Positions 35,715 through 44,734 of a stretch of 64,000 bases of DNA are shown here, piece by piece. Where the stretch lies: contig NZ_JAJALK010000011.1 in assembly GCF_020523825.1 (NCBI RefSeq), positions 124,001 to 188,000 on the forward strand. The letters run 5' to 3'. Origin of the DNA: Methylobacterium brachiatum (GTDB taxonomy: Bacteria > Pseudomonadota > Alphaproteobacteria > Rhizobiales > Beijerinckiaceae). Each line of letters opens with the position of its first letter. The first letter of the stretch is position 1. The notes under the pieces were generated by a model. The model did no database searches. It was not told the DNA's origin and was given only the letters and a program-made list of their open reading frames with translations. The translations under genes and the position numbers were made by a program.

Positions 35715-37610
35715 TCATGGGCCGCCCAGCTGGTTGACGTGGTAGGCGTTGAGCTTGACCATCTGGGGGAAGGGCCGCACCGGCGGCTCGAATTGCGGCG
35801 GCAGGCCGAGGATCGGGGCCACGCGCTCGATCACCTTGCCGGTCACCACGCCCGAGTTCCAGGCCGCGGTGGCGTAGCCGCCCGATTCCGGCAGGCCCTG
35901 CGGCTCGTCCATGATCGTGACGAACAGGTATTTCGGATCGTTCATCGGCGCCGCCGCCATGAAGGTGGTGAACAGGCGGTTGTGGATGTAGCGGCCGCCG
36001 ATCACCTTCTCGGCCGTGCCGGTCTTGCCGCCGACGAAGTAGTACGGGACCGACGCCTTCTTGGCCGAGCCCTCGGCGGCATTCAGGCGCATGATGTAGC
36101 GCATCGCCTCGGAGGTCAGGCCGGACAGGACGTGCGTGGCGCGCGCCTTGTCGTCGGGCGCGGCCTTGAGGAAGGTCGGGGTGATCAGGTCGCCGCCATT
36201 GGCGATCGCCGCCACCGCGGCCGCTGCCTGGATCGGCGCCACCGCGATGCCGTGGCCGAACGCGATGGTGATCGTGTTGATCTCGCTCCAGCGGGACGGG
36301 ACGATCGGGGCCGCGCTCTCGGGCAGCTCGGTCCGCAGCCGGTCGAGCAGGCCCATCTTCTTCAGGAACGCCTTGTGGCCGGCGACGCCGACGCCGAGCG
36401 CCATCTTGGCCGAGCCGATGTTGGAGGAATGGGTGAACACCTCCGGCATGGTGATGACCCGGTTGGTGCCGTGATACTCGTGGATCTTCTGCCGGCCCCA
36501 GTTCAGCACGCCGCCGCGGGTGTCGAAGGTCGAGTTGACGTTGTACTTGCCGGAATCGAGCGCCATGGCGAGGGTCATCGCCTTGAAGGTCGAGCCCATC
36601 TCGTAGACGCCGACATTCATGCGGTTGATGCGGTCGGGCGACAGCGCGTCCTTCGGGTCGTTCGGGTCGAAGTCCGGCATCGAGACCAGGGCGATCACCT
36701 CGCCGGTCTTGACGTCGAGGATCATCGAGGCGCCGGCCTTGGCCTTGAAGTGGTCGATGCCCCAGGCCAGCTCGTCGCGCACCGCGAACTGGGCGCGCAG
36801 GTCGATGGAGAGCTGCACCGGCTTGAGGTCGGCCTGCTTGCTGACCAGCCCGAAGCTGTTGAGCGCCTGGAGCCCGGTCGAATCGATGTACTTCTCGATG
36901 CCGGCGATGCCGACGCCGTCGAGGTTGGTCGCGCCCAGGATGTGGGCGGCGGCGGTGCCGTTCGGATAGACCCGCTTGTGGTCGGGCAGGAAGCCGATGC
37001 CCGGGATGCCGAGCCGGTGGACCTCGGCCTGCTGCTTCGGGGTCAGCTCGCGCTTCACCCAAACGAAGCCGGCACCCTTCTTGTCCTTGCGGGAGGACAG
37101 TTTGGCGCGCAGCTCCGAGGCGTTGAGCTCCGGCAGCACCGCGGTGAGCAGCTCTACCGCCTCGTCCTTGTCGTAGATGTTGCCGGGCTCGGCGAAGACC
37201 GAGACGGTGCGGATGTCGGTGGCCAGGATCTCGCCGTTGCGGTCGACGATGTCGGGCCGGAACGCCGTCGAGGAGGCGGCCGCGACCCGGTGCTCCTGGC
37301 TGGGCGGATCGCCGAACACGGCCATCATCAGGAGCTTGGCCGAGATCGTCCCGAACACCATGACGAAGACCAGCCCGACCAGGGCGACGCGCATATGCGA
37401 GCGCTCGATGGCGAGCCGGAACATGCTCCGCACGAACGCCTTGGCGCGGGCGGCGCGCAGGTCCGGCGTCAGGGCCCGGGCGGCGGCCTCGAGCGCGGCG
37501 GCCTCATGCTCGGACACGGCATAATGCGCCGCGTCGTGAGCCGGTGCGTCGTGCTCCGAGATCTGCACCTCGGCGGCCGCGTGTCTGATCTGGTCGGCGT
37601 CTTCGGACAC
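35715..37610 (-). CDS. ftsI: Septal transpeptidase FtsI (PBP3)
   Basis: A 631-residue class B penicillin-binding protein. A cytosolic tail of about 70 residues, acidic and His-rich at its start, precedes one transmembrane helix (about 75-97, VALVGLVFVMVFGTISAKLL). The pedestal domain follows. The transpeptidase domain has S340 in the STFK motif (340-343), SSN at 395-397 and KTGT at 529-532, the three beta-lactam-binding motifs. The start is a GTG at 37610. It lies 6 bases after ftsL. It cross-links septal wall together with FtsW. Confidence 0.96.
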   Translation of the reverse strand: MSEDADQIRHAAAEVQISEHDAPAHDAAHYAVSEHEAAALEAAARALTPDLRAARAKAFVRSMFRLAIERSHMRVALVGLVFVMVFGTISAKLLMMAVFGDPPSQEHRVAAASSTAFRPDIVDRNGEILATDIRTVSVFAEPGNIYDKDEAVELLTAVLPELNASELRAKLSSRKDKKGAGFVWVKRELTPKQQAEVHRLGIPGIGFLPDHKRVYPNGTAAAHILGATNLDGVGIAGIEKYIDSTGLQALNSFGLVSKQADLKPVQLSIDLRAQFAVRDELAWGIDHFKAKAGASMILDVKTGEVIALVSMPDFDPNDPKDALSPDRINRMNVGVYEMGSTFKAMTLAMALDSGKYNVNSTFDTRGGVLNWGRQKIHEYHGTNRVITMPEVFTHSSNIGSAKMALGVGVAGHKAFLKKMGLLDRLRTELPESAAPIVPSRWSEINTITIAFGHGIAVAPIQAAAAVAAIANGGDLITPTFLKAAPDDKARATHVLSGLTSEAMRYIMRLNAAEGSAKKASVPYYFVGGKTGTAEKVIGGRYIHNRLFTTFMAAAPMNDPKYLFVTIMDEPQGLPESGGYATAAWNSGVVTGKVIERVAPILGLPPQFEPPVRPFPQMVKLNAYHVNQLGGP

Positions 37611-37616
37611 GGGTGA

Positions 37617-38030
37617 TTACCTCGAAGCGGTATTCGGGGTGCGGGTCGTGGTGACGGTGCGGGTGATCGAGCCGGTGGTGCGCGGCTCGATGCTGCCCTT
37701 GTCCTTGGGCGTCGCGGTCGCGGCGAGCAGCCGGCCGATCTCGTCGCCGCGCTCCGGGCGGGCGGGCAGGTCCGACAGGCGGGCCAGGTGGCTGGTCCCG
37801 ATCGGCTCCAGGGCGAGGTGCTTGTCCACCGCCGCCTGCAGCCGGTCCGGCCGGGTCAGGAGCTGCCACTCCGCGCGCAGCACCGCGATCGCCTGCCGCT
37901 CCTTGTGGAGCGCCGTCTGCAGCTTGGAGACCTGACCGCCCTGGTAGAGCGTATCGTACTTGATCGAGTAGGCGTAGATCGCCGAGGCCACGAGGCCGGC
38001 GACCGCCAGGAGGTTCAGCAGGCGGATCAT
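37617..38030 (-). CDS. ftsL: Cell division protein FtsL
   Basis: A 137-residue bitopic protein recognised mainly by position and layout. It has one N-terminal membrane helix ([21 protein letters not shown] is just over one span: residues 3-21), a coiled-coil-prone stretch ([20 protein letters not shown]), the W-Q-x-L-TRPDRLQ block usual in alphaproteobacterial FtsL and a Thr/Arg-rich disordered tail. It would form the FtsQLB complex. Its ATG overlaps the rsmH stop as ATGA, and ftsI follows 6 bases later. Confidence 0.88.
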   Translation of the reverse strand: MIRLLNLLAVAGLVASAIYAYSIKYDTLYQGGQVSKLQTALHKERQAIAVLRAEWQLLTRPDRLQAAVDKHLALEPIGTSHLARLSDLPARPERGDEIGRLLAATATPKDKGSIEPRTTGSITRTVTTTRTPNTASR

Positions 38031-39094
38031 CGGCGATGGCCCCCGCGGGCGGCTTCGGGCAGGCTGGCCAGCGCGTGGAGCGCGGCGAGCGGTTCGGGCG
38101 TCTCGGATTCGGTGCGTTCGGCGGCCCGGAGCTTGGCCGAGCGGGCGCGCGGGTTGCGCGCGGTCTCGGCCTCGCCCGGCAGGACCGGCCCCTTGGTGAC
38201 GAGCCGGAAGCTCCGGATCGTCTCGGTCTGGCCGCCCGGCAGGTGGCGCGAGCCCTGGGCGGAGCGGCCGCTGCGGGCGGCGAAGAACTGCTTGACGATC
38301 CGGTCTTCCAGCGAATGGAACGTCACCACGGCGAGCCGCCCGCCGGGCGCCAGGACCCGCTCGGCGGCGTGGAGCGCGCGCACCAGCTCGCCGAGCTCGT
38401 CGTTGACGGCGATCCGCAGGCCCTGGAAGGTCCGGGTCGCCGGGTGGATGTGGCTGCCGGGCTCGCTCCAGACCACGCTGGCCACGAGCTCGGCGAGCTG
38501 GGCGGTGGTCTCGATCCGGCCGCGGCGGCGGGCCTCGTGAATGGTCCGGGCCACGGCGCGCGAGCGCCGCTCCTCGCCGTAATGGTAGATGATGTCGGCG
38601 AGCACGGTCTCGTCGGCCTCGTTGACGATGTCGGCGGCGCTCGGGCCGTCATTGCCCATGCGCATGTCGAGGGGGCCGTCGTTGCGGAACGAGAAGCCGC
38701 GCTCCGGCGCGTCGAGCTGCATCGACGAGACGCCGATATCGAGCACGACCCGGTCGGCCTTGGCCTCGCCGGCCTCGCCGAGCAGCGCGTCGAGGTCGCC
38801 GAACCGGCCGGGCACGAGGCGCAGGCGCCCGCCCGCCTCGCCGACCAGGGTCTGGCCGTTCGCGATCGCCTGCGGGTCGCGGTCGATGGCGATCACCTGC
38901 AGCGTCGGGTCGGCGGCCAGCAGCGCACGGGTGTAGCCGCCGGCCCCGAAGGTGCCGTCGACGGCCAGGCCGCCGTCGAGCTTGAGCGACTCGACGACCT
39001 CGTCGAGCAGCACCGGCACGTGGGGCTGGGTGGAGACCGGGCCATCGCAGCGCGCGGCGGCCGCGATCTCGGCCGGGGGGCGGCGCCGAATCAT
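38027..39094 (-). CDS. rsmH: 16S rRNA (cytosine-1402-N4) methyltransferase RsmH
   Basis: A 355-residue SAM-dependent methyltransferase (formerly MraW). It has [13 protein letters not shown], the SAM loop [25 protein letters not shown] and the inserted helical domain with [25 protein letters not shown] and [15 protein letters not shown]. The start at 39094 is chosen because GAGGCGCGC lies directly upstream and the family begins about 20 residues before HVPVLL; a longer frame exists but is unlike the family. It heads the dcw cluster; the usual mraZ gene ahead of it is not seen. Confidence 0.96.
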   Translation of the reverse strand: MIRRRPPAEIAAAARCDGPVSTQPHVPVLLDEVVESLKLDGGLAVDGTFGAGGYTRALLAADPTLQVIAIDRDPQAIANGQTLVGEAGGRLRLVPGRFGDLDALLGEAGEAKADRVVLDIGVSSMQLDAPERGFSFRNDGPLDMRMGNDGPSAADIVNEADETVLADIIYHYGEERRSRAVARTIHEARRRGRIETTAQLAELVASVVWSEPGSHIHPATRTFQGLRIAVNDELGELVRALHAAERVLAPGGRLAVVTFHSLEDRIVKQFFAARSGRSAQGSRHLPGGQTETIRSFRLVTKGPVLPGEAETARNPRARSAKLRAAERTESETPEPLAALHALASLPEAARGGHRR

Positions 39095-39499
39095 GCGCGC
39101 CTCGCCGGGCCGGCGCCGGGAAAATCGGTGTTTCGACGCGATCCGGGAATTCCGGCGCGGATGCGGCTCGTGCGTCTCATGGTGCCCTGTGCCGGGCCGC
39201 GCGAGCGCGGCGCGCGTGACGGGAACGGCACCGGATGCAGAGCGCGCGAAACGCCGCGCACGGACGGGACCTGCACCAGTGCAGGTTACGCCCGGCGATC
39301 CGATACACGCCGTTGACGGGAGGATGCCGGGTATCATGGGCCTCGGAGGATCGTCAACGCGCGAGCCTGGCGCTGGCGAGCCGACCGATCTGACCCCGGT
39401 ACGGTTAACCGAAGGTTTTTGCCGCGCGCGAAATCCGCGCCTTGCGCCGCCCGGCAAAGCGCGGGCACGCGCGTCGCGGCGGGGTTCCGGGGGCAGTGG
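39095..39499. promoter_or_regulatory. Region between rnpB and rsmH, promoter of the dcw cluster
   Basis: These 405 bases hold no convincing gene on either strand and no MraZ-like coding sequence. A perfect 8-base palindrome with a 2-base centre lies at 39269-39286 and could be an operator. GGTTAACC with a T-run follows at about 39404-39420, next to the rnpB 3-prime end; on the rnpB strand it does not form a clean terminator. The dcw promoter must lie here, but I cannot fix its -35 and -10. Confidence 0.45.
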
Positions 39500-39898
<399 letters not shown>

Positions 39899-39948
39899 CG
39901 CAGGCAGATGGGCCCGCACCGCCGTCCGGGTCAAGGGCGCCGGGGTCT

Positions 39949-40389
39949 TTACCAGCTGCCGGTGTTCTCCATCGACGCCCACGGCTCCTGCGGCTCCTTG
40001 GCCGAGCCCTTCTGCAGGATCTCGATGGAGATCCCGTCCGGCGACTTCACGAAGGCCATGTAGCCGTCGCGGGGCGGACGGTTGATGGTCACGCCCTTGT
40101 CCTTGAGCTCGGCGCAGAAGGCGTAGATGTCGTCGACCTGATAGGCGAGGTGGCCGAAATTGCGCCCGCCCGTATAGGTCTCCGGGTCCCAGTTGTAGGT
40201 CAGTTCGAGCAGCGGCGACTTGGTCGCCTGCGCCCGCTCGACATCCCCGGGGGCGGCCAGGAAGACCAGGGTGAAGCGGCCCTTCTCGTTCTCGACCCGG
40301 CGGACCTCCTTCAGGCCGAACGCGTCGACGTAGAAGGCGAGCGCGCGATCGAGATCGGCCACCCGGACCATGGTGTGCAGGTATTCCAT
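39949..40389 (-). CDS. gloA: Lactoylglutathione lyase (glyoxalase I)
   Basis: A 146-residue enzyme that converts the methylglyoxal-glutathione hemithioacetal to S-lactoylglutathione. The four metal ligands of the two beta-alpha-beta-beta-beta modules are H5 (YLHTMVRV), E62 (LLELTYNW), H80 (NFGHLAYQV) and E123 (GISIEILQKG). The short form with this ligand set is usually nickel-dependent. It reads from ATG at 40389 with GAGGG upstream; a TTG one codon earlier also opens the frame. It lies 50 bases upstream of rnpB on the same strand. Confidence 0.95.
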   Translation of the reverse strand: MEYLHTMVRVADLDRALAFYVDAFGLKEVRRVENEKGRFTLVFLAAPGDVERAQATKSPLLELTYNWDPETYTGGRNFGHLAYQVDDIYAFCAELKDKGVTINRPPRDGYMAFVKSPDGISIEILQKGSAKEPQEPWASMENTGSW

Positions 40390-40519
40390 CAAGCGGCTAT
40401 CCCTCTGTCGGAGCGAGGGCCGTCGCGACGCCCTCTGCGGAAACGGACATGGCCGGCGGGGCCGGTCGCTGTCCTAGCTAGAGCGCGCCTCCCCGGCCGA
40501 GTAGGCCGCGCTGTCCATG

Positions 40520-41272
40520 TCACGGCTTCCCGATGCCGATATCGGCCGCCACGTCCTGCAGCCGGTCCGGCGCCCGCTCCTTGCGCTCGCTGTAGCGGTC
40601 GACGAGATACCCGGCCCGCTCCCGGGTCAGCAGCGTGAACTTCATCAGCTCCTCGCAGACATCGACCACGCGCTCGTAGAGCGGCCCCGGCTTCATCCGG
40701 CCGGCCTCGTCGAATTCCTTGTAGGCCATCGGCACCGAGGATTGGTTAGGGATGGTGATCATCCGCATCCAGCGGCCGAGCAGGCGCAGGCTGTTGACCG
40801 CGTTGAAGCTCTGCGAGCCGCCCGAGACCTGCATCACCGCGAGCGTGCGCCCCTGCGTCGGGCGCACCGATCCCTCGCTGAGCGGCAGCCAGTCGATCTG
40901 GCTCTTCATCACGCCGGTGAGGTTGCCGTGCCGCTCCGGCGAGACCCAGACCTGCCCCTCCGACCAGAGCGAGAGCGCGCGCAACTCCTGCACCTTCGGG
41001 TGGTCGGCGGTGGAATCGTCGGGCAGCGGCAGGCCGTGCGCGTCGTAGATCCGGACCTCGCCGCCCATGGCTTCGAGGAGGCGGGCCGCCTCGTAGGCGA
41101 GGAAGCGGCTGAACGAGCGCGCCCGCAGCGAGCCGTAGAGGATCAGGAAGCGCGGCGCGTGCGCGAAGGGTTGCGCCACCGCGAGCTGACCGGAGCTCGG
41201 CACCGCGAAATGCGGCCGGCTCAGGTTCGGGATCCCGTCGGCGAAGGGCTGCGCAGGCTTGTTCACGGGCAC
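40520..41272 (-). CDS. arsH: Arsenical resistance protein ArsH (NADPH-dependent flavin reductase)
   Basis: A 250-residue flavodoxin-like FMN protein. The phosphate-binding loop is [16 protein letters not shown] (GS-x-R-x-x-S-x-S). The second FMN loop is [19 protein letters not shown] and [16 protein letters not shown] is the ArsH-specific block. ArsH oxidises trivalent organoarsenicals and reduces quinones and azo dyes in known cases. The start is a GTG at 41272. It diverges from arsR across a 44-base gap that holds a palindrome, so both are probably controlled by ArsR. Confidence 0.93.
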   Translation of the reverse strand: MPVNKPAQPFADGIPNLSRPHFAVPSSGQLAVAQPFAHAPRFLILYGSLRARSFSRFLAYEAARLLEAMGGEVRIYDAHGLPLPDDSTADHPKVQELRALSLWSEGQVWVSPERHGNLTGVMKSQIDWLPLSEGSVRPTQGRTLAVMQVSGGSQSFNAVNSLRLLGRWMRMITIPNQSSVPMAYKEFDEAGRMKPGPLYERVVDVCEELMKFTLLTRERAGYLVDRYSERKERAPDRLQDVAADIGIGKP

Positions 41273-41284
41273 ACTTTCTTGTAT

Positions 41285-41296
41285 GATCGTACGATC
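41285..41296. promoter_or_regulatory. Candidate ArsR operator between arsH and arsR
   Basis: GATCGTACGATC is a perfect 12-base palindrome, and the flanking TAT and TTT weakly extend it. It lies 12 bases upstream of the arsH start and 20 bases upstream of the arsR start, where repressor binding would block both. ArsR proteins bind short dyads in exactly such divergent regions. The spacing to both starts is very tight, so the messages may be nearly leaderless. Confidence 0.6.
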
Positions 41297-41316
41297 GTTT
41301 GAATGTTGAAACGAAA

Positions 41317-41676
41317 ATGGATGAGTCGCAAGCCCTCGCGGCCTTCATGGCCCTGGGCCAGGAGCACCGGTTGCGGGCGCTCCGGGCGCTGGTGAAGGCC
41401 GGCCCGGACGGCATGGCCTCGGGCGCCCTGGCCGCCGCCATCGGGGTCTCCGCCTCCACCATCTCCTTCCATCTGAAGGAGCTGCAGCAGGCGGGACTGA
41501 TCGGGTCCCGGCGGGCGGGGCGCTCGATCATCTACAGCGTCGCCTACCCGGTCCTATCCGGGCTGGTCGAATTTCTCATGACGGATTGCTGCCAGGGTCA
41601 CCCGGAGGTCTGCGCGCCGGCGCTGGCCGCCCTGTCGGCCTGCGGCCCCAACACGAAGGACGTGGACCATGCCTGA
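41317..41676 (+). CDS. arsR: ArsR-family arsenite-responsive repressor
   Basis: A 119-residue winged-helix repressor. The start is set at the ATG 41317 ([20 protein letters not shown]), where the family usually begins; a TTG six codons earlier is in frame. The recognition helix is [19 protein letters not shown]. Cysteines C91, C92 and C99 ([11 protein letters not shown]) near the C-terminus are the likely As(III) site, unlike the CVC site in helix 3 of the E. coli plasmid form. Its end overlaps arsC by 8 bases. Confidence 0.93.
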   Translation: MDESQALAAFMALGQEHRLRALRALVKAGPDGMASGALAAAIGVSASTISFHLKELQQAGLIGSRRAGRSIIYSVAYPVLSGLVEFLMTDCCQGHPEVCAPALAALSACGPNTKDVDHA

Positions 41677-42109
41677 TCGCGCCATCGACGTGGTGATCTA
41701 CCACAACCCGGATTGCGGCACCTCGCGCAACACCCTGGCGATGATTCGCAACGCCGGCATCGAGCCCCACGTCGTCGAGTACCTGAAGACCCCGCCCGCG
41801 CGGGCGCTGCTCAAGCAGCTCCTGGCCCGCGCCGGCCTCTCGGTGCGCGACGCCCTGCGCGAGAAGGGCACGCCCTACGCCGAACTCGGGCTGGGCGATC
41901 CCGCGCTCAGCGACGACCAGCTCCTCGACGCCATCGCGGCGCACCCGATCCTGCTCAACCGGCCGCTCGTGGTCAGCCCGAAGGGCGTCCGCCTGTGCCG
42001 GCCCTCCGAGGCGGTGCTCGAGCTGCTGCCCGCGCAGCAGGGCGATTTCGTCAAGGAGGATGGCGAGCCGGTCGTCGATGCGCAGGGCCGCCGCGTCGGG
42101 CTGGCCTGA
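41669..42109 (+). CDS. arsC: Arsenate reductase ArsC, glutaredoxin-dependent
   Basis: A 146-residue enzyme reducing arsenate to arsenite with glutathione and glutaredoxin. The catalytic cysteine is C16 in YHNPDCGTSRNTL. The arginine triad that holds arsenate is represented by R in NRPLVVSPKGVRLCRPSE. The length fits the E. coli plasmid-type enzyme. It overlaps arsR by 8 bases and is followed after 27 bases by arsB, which exports the product. Confidence 0.95.
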   Translation: MPDRAIDVVIYHNPDCGTSRNTLAMIRNAGIEPHVVEYLKTPPARALLKQLLARAGLSVRDALREKGTPYAELGLGDPALSDDQLLDAIAAHPILLNRPLVVSPKGVRLCRPSEAVLELLPAQQGDFVKEDGEPVVDAQGRRVGLA

Positions 42110-42136
42110 GCCGCTGCGGACGAGACTCGCACAAGC

Positions 42137-43432
42137 ATGCTCGCGCTCGCCATCTTCGCCGTCACCCTGGTCTTCGTCATCTGGCAGCCCGGGGGATTCG
42201 GGATCGGCTGGAGCGCCCTGATCGGCGCGGGCGTCGCCCTGGCCACGGGGGTCATCCAGCCGGCCGACGTGCCGGTGGTCTGGCACATCGTGTGGGACGC
42301 GACCTTCACGTTCGTCGCCCTGATCATCATCTCGCTGCTGCTCGACGAGGCCGGGTTCTTCCACTGGGCGGCGCTGCATGTCGCGCGCTGGGGCGGCGGA
42401 CGGGGCCGCCGTCTGTTCCCCCTGGTCGTCGTGCTCGGCGCCGCCATCGCGGCGGTGTTCGCCAATGACGGCGCCGCCCTGCTGCTGACGCCGATCGTGC
42501 TGGCGATCCTGCTCAAGCTCGACTTCAAGCCTCAGGCGGCTCTGGCCTTCATCATCGCCTGCGGCTTCGTGGCGGATTCCACCAGCCTGCCGCTGGTCAT
42601 CTCCAACCTCGTCAACATCGTCTCCGCCAACGTCTTCGACCTGAGCTTCGGGCGCTACGCCGCCGTGATGGTGCCGGTCGACCTGGTCTCGCTGGCGGCG
42701 ACCCTGGCGGTGCTGGGTCTCTATTTCCGCCGCGCCGTGCCGGCCGCCTACCCGGTCGGCAGGCTGGAGCCGCCCCGCGAGGCGATCCGCGACCCGCTCC
42801 TGTTCCGGGCGGCGTTCCCGCTGCTCGGGCTGCTGCTCGTCGCCTATTTCGTCACGGCGCCGTTCGGGGTCCCGGTCTCGGTCGTGACCTGCGCGGGCGC
42901 GGCCCTGATGCTGGTACTGGCCCGGCGCGGCGGCCGCATCCCGATCCGGACGGTGCTGGCCGGCGCGCCCTGGCAGATCGTGCTGTTCAGCCTCGGCATG
43001 TATCTCGTCGTCTACGGCCTCAAGAATGCCGGCCTGACCGACGGGCTGGCGCGCGGTCTCGTCTGGCTCACCGGCTACGGGCCGGTAGCGGCCGCCGTCG
43101 GGGCCGGCTTCGGAGCCGCGATCCTGTCCTCGGTCATGAACAACATGCCGAGCGTGCTGATCGGCGCCCTGGCGATCCAGCAGGCCCCGGATCTCGCGCC
43201 GCTGATGCGCGAGCTCCTGGTCTACGCCAACGTCATCGGGTGCGACCTCGGACCGAAATTCACCCCCATCGGCAGCCTCGCGACGCTGCTCTGGCTGCAC
43301 GTCCTGGCCAGCAAGGGCTACCGGATCGGCTGGGGCCAGTACATGCGGGTCGGCCTGGTGATCACCGTGCCGGTGCTGCTGGCTGCGCTGCTGGCCCTGG
43401 CTCTGTGGTTGCCGCTGCTCGGACCCAGCTGA
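42137..43432 (+). CDS. arsB: Arsenite efflux permease ArsB
   Basis: A 431-residue inner-membrane permease with about 12 helices. It has the ArsB/NhaD ion-transporter pattern, with [39 protein letters not shown] and [17 protein letters not shown] around the substrate path, and [19 protein letters not shown] near the end. It extrudes arsenite using the proton gradient, or could couple to an ArsA ATPase, which is absent here. It lies between arsC and an MFS gene in a run of close same-strand genes. Confidence 0.95.
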   Translation: MLALAIFAVTLVFVIWQPGGFGIGWSALIGAGVALATGVIQPADVPVVWHIVWDATFTFVALIIISLLLDEAGFFHWAALHVARWGGGRGRRLFPLVVVLGAAIAAVFANDGAALLLTPIVLAILLKLDFKPQAALAFIIACGFVADSTSLPLVISNLVNIVSANVFDLSFGRYAAVMVPVDLVSLAATLAVLGLYFRRAVPAAYPVGRLEPPREAIRDPLLFRAAFPLLGLLLVAYFVTAPFGVPVSVVTCAGAALMLVLARRGGRIPIRTVLAGAPWQIVLFSLGMYLVVYGLKNAGLTDGLARGLVWLTGYGPVAAAVGAGFGAAILSSVMNNMPSVLIGALAIQQAPDLAPLMRELLVYANVIGCDLGPKFTPIGSLATLLWLHVLASKGYRIGWGQYMRVGLVITVPVLLAALLALALWLPLLGPS

Positions 43433-43436
43433 TCCG

Positions 43437-44624
43437 ATGGCCGATCGGACCCGTCGCTGGCCGGTGATCTCAGCCCTCGGCGTGGTCCAGATCCTCGCCT
43501 GGGGCTCCTCCTTCTACATTCCCGCCGTGCTGGCGGAGCCGATCGCCCGGGACACGGGCTGGCCGCTCGCCTGGATCGTCGGCGGCTTGTCCCTCGGCCT
43601 GCTGGTCGCGGCCTTCGCGTCGCCGCGGGTCGGCGCCGTCATCCAGAGGCGCGGGGGACGGCCGGTCCTGGCGGCGGCGGCCCTGCTGCTCGCCGCCGGG
43701 CTCGCGGTGCTCGGCCTCGCCCCCACGCTCCCGGTCTTCCTCGGCGGCTGGCTGATCCTCGGCCTCGGCATGGGCTGCGGCCTGTACGATCCCGCCTACG
43801 CCACCCTCGGCCGGCTCTACGGCGCCGAGGCGCGCTCGGCGATCACCGCCCTCACCCTGATCGGCGGCTTCGCCAGCACCTTGTGCTGGCCGCTCTCGGC
43901 CTTCCTGGTCGCCCATCTCGGCTGGCGGGGGACGTGCTTCGCCTATGCCGGCCTGCACCTCGCGGTGACGCTGCCGCTCGTCCTCGTCCTGATCCCCTCG
44001 GCCCCGCCCCTGGCGATAGCGGCGACCGGGCGGGTGCGGCCGGTCGCGCCGCTGGCGCCCTGGCAGGCGCAGGCCTTCCTGCTGATGGCGGGCGTGCTGG
44101 TGCTCGGCGGCACCATCATGGCGCTGGTCTCGGTGCACCTGCTGACCCTGCTCCAGGCCCGGGGCGAGACGCTGGCGGCCGCAGTCGCCTATGGCGGGCT
44201 GATCGGGCCGTCGCAGGTCGGGGCGCGGCTGATCGAGATCGCCAACCGGGGCCGGCACCACCCGCTCTGGACCCTGACCGCCGCTTTCGTGCTGGTCGCC
44301 CTCGGGCTGCTGCTCCTGGCCGCGCACGGGCCGGTGATCGGCCTCGCCCTGGCCGTCTACGGAGCCGGCAACGGGGTCTACTCGATCGCGCGGGGCACCG
44401 TGCCCCTCGTGCTGTTCGGACCGGAGCGCTATGCGGGGCTCGTCGGCCGGCTGGCCCGGCCGGGCTTGGTCGCCCAGGCGCTCGCGCCGCCGCTCGGCGC
44501 GTTCCTGCTGGTGCGGATCGGGCCCGACGCCCTGTGGGGCCTGCTGGCGCTGCTCGCCGCGATCAACCTCGTTCTGATCGGCGGGTTGTGGCGCATGAAG
44601 GGCATCGCCGCCACATCGTCCTGA
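43437..44624 (+). CDS. MFS transporter in the ars operon
   Basis: A 395-residue major facilitator protein with 12 predicted helices and no signal peptide. The first helix begins ISALGVVQILAWGSSFYIPA and the helix 2-3 loop holds a GAVIQRRGGRPVL motif A variant. It starts 4 bases after the arsB stop, so it is almost certainly co-transcribed with arsR-arsC-arsB. MFS members at ars loci are reported to move arsenite, organoarsenicals or arsenate adducts. There is no neighbouring glyceraldehyde-phosphate dehydrogenase, which argues against ArsJ. Substrate is unknown. Confidence 0.85.
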   Translation: MADRTRRWPVISALGVVQILAWGSSFYIPAVLAEPIARDTGWPLAWIVGGLSLGLLVAAFASPRVGAVIQRRGGRPVLAAAALLLAAGLAVLGLAPTLPVFLGGWLILGLGMGCGLYDPAYATLGRLYGAEARSAITALTLIGGFASTLCWPLSAFLVAHLGWRGTCFAYAGLHLAVTLPLVLVLIPSAPPLAIAATGRVRPVAPLAPWQAQAFLLMAGVLVLGGTIMALVSVHLLTLLQARGETLAAAVAYGGLIGPSQVGARLIEIANRGRHHPLWTLTAAFVLVALGLLLLAAHGPVIGLALAVYGAGNGVYSIARGTVPLVLFGPERYAGLVGRLARPGLVAQALAPPLGAFLLVRIGPDALWGLLALLAAINLVLIGGLWRMKGIAATSS

Positions 44625-44734
44625 CCCCGGGCCCGCCGCGCCTTTCCGATCCGTGATCCGAGCTGCGCGCCCGCGTTGCGCCGGGCCGCGCGAGGGACCA
44701 GAACGGGCCGAACCCGATCCGGAGAGAGAGCCGA

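Noticed and set aside
43437-44624. ArsJ, the arsenate-adduct exporter
   Set aside because: ArsJ is found with a glyceraldehyde-3-phosphate dehydrogenase gene, which is absent here.
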